From: Brucella pseudintermedia
GTDB taxonomy: Bacteria; Pseudomonadota; Alphaproteobacteria; Rhizobiales; Rhizobiaceae
DNA length: 40,916 bases
Reading direction: 5' to 3'
NCBI RefSeq assembly: GCF_008932435.1
Contig: NZ_WBWE01000022.1
Coordinates: 1-40,916, forward strand
Made by a program: the position numbers and the translations under genes. Each line of letters begins with the position of its first letter. Position 1 is the stretch's first letter. Shown here one piece after another: positions 17,583 to 26,046 of the stretch. The notes under the pieces are model-generated. The model had not been told where the DNA came from. It worked only from the letters and a program-made list of their open reading frames with translations, and searched no databases.

Positions 17583-17675
17583 GCGGATCCGAGCGGTGGC
17601 CGCGCTCCAACATGCGCTTGGCGCGTTGGCCGCCGTGTGCACAATTGGAAACTTGATTTTCGGTGGTGCTTATCC

Positions 17676-18593
17676 CTAAGGTTTCAGCGCAATGTCCCAA
17701 GGCGGGGTGCCACCGAGTTGCACACCCAGATGCTCAATAAAGCGTCGGAGCTTCAGAGAGGCGTGCCGCTTCGTAGGATAGACCGCGTTGATTGCCAGAT
17801 CTGACGTCTTGTGATCCTCTAACAGCGGGAGAAGCGCGCCGCTCGCAATGGACGGTCCGAACACGAAGCTCGGGCCGTAAGCGACCCCGGTGCCTGCCAA
17901 GGCTGCGGACAGCAACATCTGCATATTGTTGGATGCAAGCCGGACGGGCCCATCGACTATATGCGTTTGTCCGTCTGGATCGGTCAAAGTCCAGTCTCCG
18001 GGAGAGACCGCGTCCGTAAAGGCCAGTCTTGGCGCTCGGCGCAGATCCTCCACCGTCTTCGGCTCGCCCTGTCGGTTCAGGAACGAAGGCGCCGCACAAT
18101 ACACCATCAGGCACGGAGCGAGACGCTTGGCGACGAGATCGGAATCCTGCAGTCGACCGATGCGGATCGCCATATCAACGCCCTCTGCCAGGGGATCAAT
18201 ATAGTGATCGCTCAGCAAGGTCTCGATCGACACCTCAGGATACGCTTCAAGAAACCCTGCTATGACGGGACCGAGATGCATGGTGCCGAATGTCGTTGGA
18301 GCGGTAATCCGCAAAAGACCCCGCACATTCGCCTGTGCCTCCCGCACCTGGGCATTTGCTTCTTCCACAGCTTCGAGGATCTGCTTGCAGCGTGTGTAGT
18401 AGGTATTTCCCACCTCGGTCAGCTTCAACATTCGGGTGCTTCGCTGGAGCAGCCGCGCCTGCAACTCTTCCTCGAGAGCCGAAACGTGTTTCCCCGCCAT
18501 TGACGATGACAGTCCGAAGCGCCGCGCGGCGCCCACTAGACTGCCTTCCTCTACTGCCGCGACAAACACTGCCATACTGGTCAACCGATCCAA
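17676..18593 (-). CDS. LysR-family transcriptional regulator
   Basis: The 305-residue protein starts MDRLTSMAVFVAAVEEGSLV, the typical opening of the DsdC/YafC-like LysR group. The helix-turn-helix is GAARRFGLSSSMAGKHVSAL at 21-40, the linker helix follows, and the effector domain begins with GLLRITAPTTFGTMHLGPVI. It is divergent from the alpha/beta hydrolase gene, which is the most likely target. Full length, no damage seen. Confidence 0.87.
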   Translation of the reverse strand: MDRLTSMAVFVAAVEEGSLVGAARRFGLSSSMAGKHVSALEEELQARLLQRSTRMLKLTEVGNTYYTRCKQILEAVEEANAQVREAQANVRGLLRITAPTTFGTMHLGPVIAGFLEAYPEVSIETLLSDHYIDPLAEGVDMAIRIGRLQDSDLVAKRLAPCLMVYCAAPSFLNRQGEPKTVEDLRRAPRLAFTDAVSPGDWTLTDPDGQTHIVDGPVRLASNNMQMLLSAALAGTGVAYGPSFVFGPSIASGALLPLLEDHKTSDLAINAVYPTKRHASLKLRRFIEHLGVQLGGTPPWDIALKP

Positions 18594-18718
18594 CCGTCAC
18601 CCCATTCGATAATCCAGGTATCAGGTGATAATAAAATAATGGAAATTATATATCAATGCGATCAGATATAGACCTGCCGGCACCTGCCGCAAATGCTCTG
18701 GTGAAGGGAGAATTAAAC

Positions 18719-19510
18719 GTGAACATCACCTCGAACGGAATTTCGTTGTTCGTCGATCAGAAAGGAAAAGGTGAATTAGCTCTAGTCTTCTTGCATTACT
18801 GGGGCGGCTCGTCACGAACTTGGAAGTATGTTACGGGGGAGCTTGCAACGAGCTACCAAACCATCGCAATTGATTTTCGTGGCTGGGGTCAATCCGAAGC
18901 GCCTAACGTGGGCTATACGTTGGCGAATATGTCCTCAGACATCGAGGGAGTCATTAAGACACTTAATCCGCGCCGCTACGTGTTGGTCGGCCATTCCATG
19001 GGAGGGAAGATCGCCCAGTTAATGGCATCACTCCGACCCGCCGGCTTGGCGGGTCTCGTACTGGTGGCACCATCCCCGCCCACGCCGATGAATCTTCCCG
19101 CGGCGGTACGAGAGTCGATGGCCAGCGCTTATAGCAGCCGGGAAGCGGTTGAGGCGACTATCGACAATGTGCTTACCGCCAAGCCCCTTTCTGCCGAAAT
19201 TCGCGAGCAAGTCATAAAGGATAGCCTAAAAGGAGCACCGACCGCAAAATTTGCCTGGCCGCAACACATGAGCCAAGAGGATATTTCCGGGCATATCGCG
19301 CGGATTGCTGTCCCCACTGTTGTGATCGCAGGTGAACAGGATAAAGTTGATACACTGGACGTGTTAAGAACCGAACTAATGGTTCGCATGCCAAGGGCCG
19401 AGATGCATGTATTGGCCGGCACTGGGCATCTCTTGATGCTGGAATCGCCCCGGGAAGTAGCGGCGCTCATTCGAGACTTCTGTGAAAATCTCACGCGCCG
19501 AAATGTGTAA
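18719..19510 (+). CDS. Alpha/beta hydrolase
   Basis: The product is a 263-residue alpha/beta-hydrolase-fold enzyme. I prefer the GTG start at 18719 (NITSNGISLFVDQ), with GGGAG eight bases upstream and typical spacing for the family; an in-frame ATG at 18656 would add 21 residues from an AT-rich stretch that looks like the promoter. Motifs are the nucleophile elbow LVGHSMGGKIAQ (Ser), the acid in GEQDKVD and the catalytic His in GTGHLLMLESP; the oxyanion region is FLHYWGGSSRTW. Relatives include haloperoxidase-like and lactone/ester hydrolases; the substrate is unknown. It is divergent from the LysR gene at 17676-18593. Confidence 0.83.
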   Translation: MNITSNGISLFVDQKGKGELALVFLHYWGGSSRTWKYVTGELATSYQTIAIDFRGWGQSEAPNVGYTLANMSSDIEGVIKTLNPRRYVLVGHSMGGKIAQLMASLRPAGLAGLVLVAPSPPTPMNLPAAVRESMASAYSSREAVEATIDNVLTAKPLSAEIREQVIKDSLKGAPTAKFAWPQHMSQEDISGHIARIAVPTVVIAGEQDKVDTLDVLRTELMVRMPRAEMHVLAGTGHLLMLESPREVAALIRDFCENLTRRNV

Positions 19511-19604
19511 TCTGCCTGCATTCTGCAATGGGGCGTTGCCCCCCCCGAATAATTATCTCGCCGCCGGGATATGCTCCTGGCGGTGTTCAGTACGGAGACT
19601 GCTA

Positions 19605-20322
19605 CCCGATGCTATCAGACTGCCCCTGCCGGCCGTTCGGAATAGCGAACGAATAGACACGTATTGCACGCCGCGGTCGGAGGGATGAATGAGCCCGCCG
19701 CGATGGACCGGCGCCGGTTGTGAAGTGCCTGATCGAGGACATTGAAGATGGTACCGGACCGGCATGGGCGGTCCGGCTCGGCCGCCAGCCGACGATGCGG
19801 CGAGCGAAGGCATCGATCACAAAGGCCACGTAGACGAGCCCCCGCCAGGTCGCACATAGGTGAAATCGGATAACCACAGCATGTTCGACGCGGGCGCACG
19901 GAACTGCCGGTTGACGCGATCGAGCGGGCATGGCGAGACCTTGTCCGACATCATGGTTTTGACGGACCTGTTTCGAATGACGCCTTGAAGGCCAATCGCC
20001 CTCATGAGCCGGGCGACATCAAAGCCTTCCCGCTGCAACTGGCGCCAGAACATGCGCACGCCGTAGACTTGGAAGTTCAGGTTGAACACCTGCGTATCTT
20101 GGTCTTCATCGCGATATCGCTTGGCAGACCTGTCCGCTTGCCGGCATCGATCTCGACCTTCTTTACCCAATCCAACAGCGTATGTGCCGAGCTGCCGATC
20201 TTGGCCGAGATCGAGTGGCAGGCAGTCCAGTGGGAAGAATGATCCCCCTCGTTGTCAAACACCAATCGAACCGAACGTTCTCGCAGCTCGAGGGAAATTT
20301 ATTCGTCGTCTTGCTCGTCATG
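19605..20322 (-). pseudogene. Decayed IS3-family transposase (OrfA and OrfB remnants)
   Basis: Read on the minus strand, the OrfA start MTSKTTNKF is at 20322, followed in shifted frames by SISAKIG-like and WVKKVEIDAGKRTGLPSD pieces. After an internal deletion come the OrfB pieces GVRMFWRQLQREGFDVARLM, CPLDRVNRQFRAPASNMLW, LVYVAFVIDAFARRIVGWR and DRGVQYVSIRYSER. At least two frameshifts and a missing C-terminal part (no ALAETINGLYK block) show it is dead. It lies inside the region that should hold the first half of the MFS gene at 20396. Confidence 0.85.
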
Positions 20323-20395
20323 GCTCCATCCTAATTGGAAGTCGGAGTCTTCGGCAAAACCGGCGCGGTTCAGATCACAGAACTATATGGCCTAA

Positions 20396-20857
20396 AGTTG
20401 GGTTGCTCTTTTTGCACTCGCAGGTGTTGCGGGCGCGGTCGCGGCGCCCATTGCCGGTCGGATCGCTGATCGTGGCTGGACACATCTCGCCACCGTTTTT
20501 GCGATGCTGTCGGTAGCAGGCTCATTCTTGCTTACCCATATCGCGCCAGTTTGTTCAATACTTTCGCTCGGATTGTTCATCATAGCGGCGATTCTTCTGG
20601 ACTTCGGCATCTCGGCAAACATGACACTGGGCCAACGGGCCATCTTCGCCCTTGGCGCAGAGTTCCGCAGCCGCCTTAACGGACTTTACATGGCGACTTT
20701 CTTTGTTGGCGGTGCTGTTGGCTCGGCAGTTGGAGGGTGGACTTATGCCCAAGGTGGCTGGACATTCACTTCATGGATCGGATTCGCTCTGCCCGTTGTC
20801 GCACTACTCTATTCACTATCCGAACGCGCGGCTATCGAGCCCATACAGAAGCAATGA
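20396..20857 (+). pseudogene. MFS transporter, C-terminal half only
   Basis: An open frame without a start enters after a stop at 20393 and encodes about 153 residues with five to six membrane helices: VALFALAGVAGAVAAPIAGR and RIADRGWTHLATV (a loop typical of MFS proteins), then FIIAAILLDFGISANMTLGQ and RSRLNGLYMATFFVGGAVGS as in the EmrD/YdhP-like drug:H+ antiporter group. The N-terminal six helices are missing; the IS3 remnant lies directly upstream. Normal length would be near 390 residues, so this is a broken gene. Confidence 0.8.
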
Positions 20858-21242
20858 ATCGCGCTGACGTTCGCTCGCTCCGAAGAGCGCCAGCAAACGA
20901 CAACTGTTCCTCCAAAGCTGCGATGAAGGTCATCGCCATCTTCCCGAATCCGCGCGACCTTGGATCTCAGTCGAGGAAACGTCATTGGCCGTAACCATAT
21001 CGAAGGATGCAACACGGGTCCACCAACTGCGGACCTTATGCGGGAACAGCCGACGGCGCAGGACCACAAACGAAACGAGGCACCATTCCCACCCCGTCGG
21101 CCGAGTTAGTAATAAATTTGGTCCCTACCATCTGCAATTGGCGTTCTTGCGGGGCAGAATGACAGCGCGCACCACTATCCACGATGGTATCGTAGCACTA
21201 GCGGGCATCGCAAGCACTCGCGGTCACTGAGCCGGAACCCGG
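20858..21242. other. Region of 385 bases with no recognised gene
   Basis: The stretch lies between the MFS remnant and the 3' end of the glutathione S-transferase gene. Short open frames exist on both strands, but none resembles a family I know and codon use looks random. I see no strong hairpin or repeat. It is probably leftover DNA from rearrangements around the IS copies. Confidence 0.4.
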
Positions 21243-21938
21243 TCACACGACGTTCAAATTATAATCTGCCCAAGTCAGTGCGGGCAAGCCCTGCGTCGCG
21301 GCCCGAAGATCGGCCGGAAATGGCACGCTCGTCGCGCTCGGACGGGCTGCGAACTGATGGAACCAATCCATGAGACGCGGCGCATCTTCGGGATAGGGTA
21401 CATCATACAGGTCGTGAGCGAACTGAACCGTCGAGTAGGTGATGCAATCTGCGATAGTAGGAGAATTTCCAACGAGGAATTCACCATCCTTCTCAGACAT
21501 CAGCATATCGATTTCGCGGAGCCGGCGATAATACCATTCTGCGCCAAGCCGAGCCGCATCGCGATTGAGCTCCTCCCGGCCAGTGAAGAGCGGGCTGGCC
21601 TTGCGAACCCAGAAGCTGAACATGGTGGTCGCCTCGTCTGCGAGGGCGACGAATTCCCGCGTGCGTGCCTTTTCGGCCAACGTGCTCCCGATCATGGGAG
21701 GCGTCGGATAGCGTTCCTCGAGATACTCGAGGATCGCAATTGATGATCGGATGATGATGTCCTGATCGACCTGCAGGATCGGAACAGTGCCCAGCGGCGA
21801 CAGTTTCGGCATGTCTTTCGGCGGCCAGCCCTGGCTCAGGTCGAAGGGCGAACGTTCGACATCTGTTATGCCTTTCTCGGCAAGGTAAATGCTGACACGA
21901 CGTGGATAGACTCCGAATTCCATCTCGTAGAGTTTCAT
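21243..21938 (-). CDS. Glutathione S-transferase family protein
   Basis: The product has 231 residues from ATG 21938 (MKLYEMEFGVYPRRVSIYLA), with GGAG upstream. The N-terminal thioredoxin-like domain shows PLGTVPILQVDQDIIIRSSI with the cis-Pro (VP) and the SSIAILEYLEE glutathione-binding turn. The C-terminal helical domain contains FLVGNSPTIADCITYSTVQF, the conserved N-capping and Asp motif. The usual early Ser/Tyr/Cys is not clear (VYPRR), so it may use the backbone or Tyr. Substrate unknown. Flanked on both sides by IS debris but intact. Confidence 0.85.
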   Translation of the reverse strand: MKLYEMEFGVYPRRVSIYLAEKGITDVERSPFDLSQGWPPKDMPKLSPLGTVPILQVDQDIIIRSSIAILEYLEERYPTPPMIGSTLAEKARTREFVALADEATTMFSFWVRKASPLFTGREELNRDAARLGAEWYYRRLREIDMLMSEKDGEFLVGNSPTIADCITYSTVQFAHDLYDVPYPEDAPRLMDWFHQFAARPSATSVPFPADLRAATQGLPALTWADYNLNVV

Positions 21939-22124
21939 AGAAGCATTCTCCAAGTATCGCGCCTCTTGACAGAGTATCGCGTTTCTCGACAGGTCGCCAT
22001 CATGTAACTTTATAAGTTTCGAATTTCAAGCCCCAGGCGATCGTTGTTGTTTGAATCAGCCTCAGGGCTGAATGACCCCGTCCCATGATCCTTTAGGTAT
22101 CATCTTCAAGATCGGTCCTACCGG

Positions 22125-22417
22125 GGTCGGAGAGCCCTGTGGTTTACCGCAGCGCCATCCCGAACAGCACTTTCATCGTCAGGCAGGTCTGAATGGCCGC
22201 GCCGTCGTAGTCCCGCGGCGGCCCGCGCTTGCCGGTAGGTGCGGCTTCCCAGGTCATGACGGGATCGAACCAGATAGTCAGCGAGCCTCGGCGCTTCAGT
22301 GCTTCCTTATAGGCTCGCAAGTTCCTGGCCCTGAAGGTGGCGGTATCGCTCTGCTCATGCCACCCAGCTATCACGCTGGATTCACGAGAGGAATTCATCA
22401 CCTGATTTGTGCAACAC
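22125..22417 (-). pseudogene. IS5-family transposase, N-terminal fragment with IS end
   Basis: On the minus strand the sequence reads SVIAGWHEQSDTATFRARNL, AYKEALKRRGSLTIWFDP, MTWEAAPTGKRG and AAIQTCLTMKVLFGMALR, the conserved start of an IS5-group (IS903-like) transposase. A TAA then replaces the Gln of the usual RQTTG. The outer end GGCTGTGTTGCACAAATCAG (reading inward from 22417) matches the terminal repeat style of that group. The catalytic part is absent. A similar but diverged end (GGGCTGAATGACC, about 22066) lies to the left. Confidence 0.8.
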
Positions 22418-22599
22418 AGCCTTGAGGGCTGATCATCAGGCCTGGACCTCACCTCGATGCGATAACGTGACCCCTCCTGCCTGAGCACTCATTGTCGCTG
22501 CTCAGAGGTGGCGAAGGATGCGCCCAACAAGAGGAAATTCCACCCATTGCGTAAATTTTTTCTTTCGTGTAAGTTTTTATTGACCCAAAGGAGATCGGC

Positions 22600-22938
22600 T
22601 TGACCGGCAACGAGACCACATTGCTCACACGACTCCAGGCTTTGGCACATCCAGTCCGACTTTGGATTATTTCCAACCTCGCGGACGGTCGTCGCGCCTT
22701 CGTCAGCCAGTTGGCAAAAGAAGCAGGCATCAGTCGCCCGCTGATGAAGATGCATCTCCTGAAGCTTGAACGGGCAGGATTGGTACGCAGCGCTTTTGAG
22801 GCGGCAGAAAGCGGCAAGCTCGCCAATTTTTATGAGATCAGCCCGTTTTCACTGGCAATCAGTCCTCAGAGCATTGCCGAGGCAGGACCGCACCCAAGGC
22901 CGAGCGATTACCACAACTCAGGAGCCAACAATGACTAA
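22600..22938 (+). CDS. ArsR-type winged-helix regulator without Cys
   Basis: The 112-residue protein starts at TTG 22600 behind AAGGAG. The ArsR fold is clear: LLTRLQALAHPVRLWIISNL, then AFVSQLAKEAGISRPLMKMH (recognition helix) and LVRSAFEAAESGKLANFYEI (wing). It has no cysteine, so thiol-based metal sensing as in ArsR/SmtB is excluded. Its last codons overlap the next gene by 8 bases, so the two are translated together. Its likely targets are the membrane-protein genes downstream. Confidence 0.83.
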   Translation: MTGNETTLLTRLQALAHPVRLWIISNLADGRRAFVSQLAKEAGISRPLMKMHLLKLERAGLVRSAFEAAESGKLANFYEISPFSLAISPQSIAEAGPHPRPSDYHNSGANND

Positions 22939-23149
22939 CGCGCCCGCATTCATCATTCTGTCTGTTCTGACGCTCTTGGTGATCGTCATCGTGTTTGCCA
23001 TGAAGTATCTGACTGCCGCTCGCCGAGGCCGCGCGCTGGAAATGAAGGAAAAAGAAACAGTAGCGGCCATCGAAGGCTTGCGACAGGAGATCGCGCAACT
23101 GACGAACCGGCTTAATGTGGTGGAAAAACTTCTGAAAGACGTCGAATGA
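22931..23149 (+). CDS. Small PspB-like membrane protein
   Basis: The 72-residue protein starts at ATG 22931 with GGAG eight bases upstream, overlapping the end of the ArsR gene. It has one N-terminal membrane helix (FIILSVLTLLVIVIVFAMKY), a basic stop-transfer stretch (AARRGR), then a coiled coil (EKETVAAIEGLRQEIAQLTN, then RLNVVEKLLKDVE). This layout and the RLxxVEKLL ending resemble PspB of the phage-shock system. No PspA, PspC or PspF gene is near, so the role is unknown; a partner in an envelope-stress module is a guess. Confidence 0.72.
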   Translation: MTNAPAFIILSVLTLLVIVIVFAMKYLTAARRGRALEMKEKETVAAIEGLRQEIAQLTNRLNVVEKLLKDVE

Positions 23150-23273
23150 CCACGGGTAGTTGTCATGGATATCCGACGCTGAAGAGGCTCTGCCACCCCC
23201 GGCGCGACTTCCCGTTGCTGGTAGCCTCCAGAGCGGGCCTGTCACAGTCATAATCGTGCGGAATGGCGGTCTG

Positions 23274-23669
23274 ATGCTCTATGAACTGATAAAGTCTGTC
23301 CATATCATAGCGATGGTGATCTGGTTCGGTGGGACCATGACGCCAGCGCTCGCCCTTCTATACGCAATGCCTGAGACCATCGCCCGATTCGTGCGGTTCG
23401 ATCGCAGCGTAACAACGCCTGCCATGGTCGTGATGTGGGCGGCCGGGCTGACGATGGCATTCTGGCACGGATGGTTTGCGAGCATATGGCTCGCAGTCAA
23501 GCTCGTAATTGTCATCGCCCTGTCTGGGGTCCACGGCATGGTCTCTAGCAGTTTACGGCGGGTGCAATGTGGGCCACCGAAACAGCCCGACATTATGCGC
23601 CTCGTGCTTCCGGTGATGTTTATCTGCATCAGCGCAATCGTGTTGCTGGTGATCATCAAACCATTCTGA
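23274..23669 (+). CDS. CopD/HemJ-like four-helix membrane protein
   Basis: The product has 131 residues starting MLYELIKSVHIIAMVIWFGG. It has four membrane helices (about 5-25, 45-65, 70-92 and 108-130). The opening pattern IKSVHIIAMVIWFGGTM is that of CopD- and HemJ-like proteins, where the first-helix His can bind heme or metal. The start is uncertain: the ribosome-binding site is weak and GTG 23256 is in frame. It lies between the PspB-like gene and the DUF3817-like gene on the same strand. The exact family and function are not settled by the sequence. Confidence 0.65.
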   Translation: MLYELIKSVHIIAMVIWFGGTMTPALALLYAMPETIARFVRFDRSVTTPAMVVMWAAGLTMAFWHGWFASIWLAVKLVIVIALSGVHGMVSSSLRRVQCGPPKQPDIMRLVLPVMFICISAIVLLVIIKPF

Positions 23670-23868
23670 GATCAGAGCACCCAGCAACAGAAAGCAACAT
23701 CCGCAAAAACCACGGTGAAGTCCGGAGTAGCAGCTTCGGCGATGGGGAACTGCTGCCTCGGCGGATGTCAGCCTGAGGCCTGCGCGTCGAGAACATGCGC
23801 TTAGCAGCACTAAACGATGACGTTCCCAAAACCATGCGTGGAACAGCAAACAAAGAGAGGTTCTCGCG

Positions 23869-24906
23869 ATGAACAGTATCACAAACGGAGCAGCTTGGAT
23901 CAGCTATCCCGTACTTTTCCTCCACGTTGCTTCTGGCTTCATCGGCATGTATGGCGGCTTCGTCCCTCTCTTTACCCGGAAAGGTGGGATTTCGCACCGT
24001 AGATGGGGCCTCGTATTCGTCTGGGGTATGGCTATTGCCGCAGTTACGGCCTTTCCCTTAGCTTTCTGGAGCCGTGACATTTTTCAGGCCACGATCGGCC
24101 TGCTGAGCGGGTATCTCGTACTCATGTCGGTGCGCAGTTTGCATATTAACAAGGCTCCGCGCCCCTCGCTGGACTGGAGCGTCGCATTTGCGGGAACGTT
24201 CGCCTTCATGGCCATGATCGGCGCAGGTATTGTGCAATTTAATACTGCACCGTCCCCGCAGGCGCGCGCCTCCATCGTTTTCGGGGCACTCGGTCTTATT
24301 GTATGCGCGCGCCAATTCATGGCGCTGACCACCGCCGTCACCACGTTTCGGCAACGGGTGCTTGATCACATGCTTGCAAGCTGTTTGGCTCTGACTTGTG
24401 GCGTTGCCTCATTCCTCAACACTCAACTCGGCAACCTCACCGGCCTCGACTGGCCATTGGACTGGCGGATGCTGTTTCCGGTCATCTGCGCTATCCCGAT
24501 CTTAACCTATTTCCTTATCCGTTGGTCACGAAAGCTACGGGGCGTTGAATCGGTCGCAGGGATCGTTCAGGCGCCGGAAAGCTCTGAAACAACACGGTTT
24601 CGCTTCTTTGCGCGAGCCGAAGGCATATCGTTGCTTGTGCTAATGGGGATCGCAGTTCCTCTTAAACATTTTGGAGGGCACCCTGAACTCGTTCGGCTGA
24701 TGGGTCCGGTCCACGGCGCGCTGTTTGTCTTGTATGTCATAGCTGTAATGCTGGCGCGGCGCCCAAACAGATGGACCACATCAGTTGTGATATGGGCAAT
24801 TCTCGCGAGTATCGTACCCGGTGGCACGTTTATTTTCGACGCATTGCTTCGTCGGAGAGACAATCGGGAGATCAACCCCGCGTCAGTAGGCCAAACCTTG
24901 AGTTAG
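23869..24906 (+). CDS. Two-part membrane protein, DUF2306-like plus DUF3817-like
   Basis: The 345-residue protein has about ten membrane helices. The N-terminal part (1-220) contains PLFTRKGGISHRRWGLVFVW, the GxxHRxxGxxF signature of DUF2306-like four-helix proteins. The C-terminal part (250-345) contains EGISLLVLMGIAVPLKHFGG and LMGPVHGALFVLYV, the signature of DUF3817. Having both in one chain is unusual to me. GAGAGG lies upstream of ATG 23869. An IS630 copy begins exactly at the TAG stop. Function unknown; it may act with the ArsR-PspB-like-CopD-like genes before it. Confidence 0.7.
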   Translation: MNSITNGAAWISYPVLFLHVASGFIGMYGGFVPLFTRKGGISHRRWGLVFVWGMAIAAVTAFPLAFWSRDIFQATIGLLSGYLVLMSVRSLHINKAPRPSLDWSVAFAGTFAFMAMIGAGIVQFNTAPSPQARASIVFGALGLIVCARQFMALTTAVTTFRQRVLDHMLASCLALTCGVASFLNTQLGNLTGLDWPLDWRMLFPVICAIPILTYFLIRWSRKLRGVESVAGIVQAPESSETTRFRFFARAEGISLLVLMGIAVPLKHFGGHPELVRLMGPVHGALFVLYVIAVMLARRPNRWTTSVVIWAILASIVPGGTFIFDALLRRRDNREINPASVGQTLS

Positions 24907-25962
24907 AGCAGATTCGACTTAATCCGGGTCATATCCTGCGGCTTGGAAGTAGTTCCGACATTCCTCGGCGGTGAAAGTCGACAGGCAATCGGCGACGATC
25001 GACCAGAGTTCGTCGACGGTTCTGGCTGCAGCCTTTCTGAGCAGGGCCTTGAGCTTTGAGAAGGCCATCTCGATCGGGTTGAAATCTGGCGAGTATGGCG
25101 GCAGGAACAGGAGCCTCGCCCCGACCCTCTCGATGGCCTCGCGCACGCCACTGATCTTGTGAGCCGGCAGATGGTCCATGACCACAACGTCGCCGGGGCG
25201 CAGCTCGGGCGCGAGAACCTGTTCGGCATAGGCGAGGAAGGCTGATCCGTTCATCGGACCATCGAGCACCATTGGCGCGGCCATGCCGGAAAGCCGCAGG
25301 CCAGCGGTGAAGGTAGTCGTCTTCCAATGGCCGTGAGGTACAGCCGCCCGGCATCGCTCGCCACAAGGCGCACGCCCCCGCAACCGGGCCATCTTCGTGG
25401 AGGCTGCGGTCTCGTCGATAAATATCAACCTCTCGGGATCGAGCTCTGGCTGGGCATCGAACCAGGCTATGCGACGGCGCAGGACATCGGGGCGCTGCTG
25501 CTCTGAGGCGTGCGCCGTCTTTTTTTGAACGTGATGCCGCGCCGGTCGAGGAACAGCCAGATCGTCGAGGGCGCGGCCCGAACGCCGTGCTCGGCGGCAA
25601 GGCGCTCCCCGATCTCGGCGAGCGTGATATCCGGCGCATCCTCGATCAAGCCGAGAATGAAGGCCTCGTGTGCGTCCAGCTTCGAGCGCGACGGTTGGCC
25701 CTGCTTGCGCGCCTCCGTCTCGCCGGTCGCGCGATAACGGCGATACCATGCTGCGGCCGTCGAAATCCCGATCCGGAAGCGCCGGGCCGCCTCACGTGTT
25801 GTCGAGACCCCGTCCTCAATCGCCGCAATCACCCGGCCGCGAAGGTCTGCGCTCAGGCTCCTCGTCATCATCACCTCCTGGCAAATCACCCGAGGCAGTG
25901 AATCAGACAACGTCCATCGCGTGAATCCTCAAAGCGACTCCGCGTTCATCGAAGATGCTCTA
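24904..25962 (-). mobile_element. IS630-family insertion sequence
   Basis: The element is about 1,059 bases, bounded by TA dinucleotides at 24904-24905 and 25961-25962, the target duplication of IS630/Tc1-type elements. The ends form imperfect inverted repeats: left TAGAGCAGATTCGACTTAAT, right (reverse) TAGAGCATCTTCGATGAACG. It carries one split transposase gene on the minus strand. It looks complete and may be active. Confidence 0.85.
24919..25871 (-). CDS. IS630-family transposase, two frames joined by a slippery A run
   Basis: The first frame ([20 protein letters not shown], start near 25871) gives the helix-turn-helix part up to [20 protein letters not shown] and stops at 25467. The second frame continues as [20 protein letters not shown] with the DDE domain: [18 protein letters not shown] (first Asp), [11 protein letters not shown] (second Asp) and [20 protein letters not shown] (Glu). 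The frames meet at a run of seven A on the coding strand (near 25524-25531), the usual site of programmed frameshifting in this IS group. So I treat it as one functional gene rather than a pseudogene. Confidence 0.82.
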
Positions 25963-26046
25963 GGGCATCACGATCTCCCCTCTCGGCATTCCATTGCGGT
26001 AGAGCAGAAAGCGAGGATTTCGCAGTAGCTATCCGTTTCTGAAAGC

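Noticed and set aside
10925..19630. Shared string resembling gctacc(g/c)gatgctat near 10935 and 19609 as attachment sites of one element
   Set aside because: The match is short and the flanks are unrelated; no integrase or target duplication supports it.
22072..22425. Plus-strand open frame of 117 codons as a gene
   Set aside because: It lies opposite the IS5-family transposase fragment, whose residues are clearly recognisable on the minus strand; the plus frame resembles nothing.
25467..25871. IS630 transposase as two dead pseudogene pieces
   Set aside because: The frames meet at a run of seven A, a usual programmed frameshift site in this IS group, and all catalytic blocks are present, so it is probably functional.
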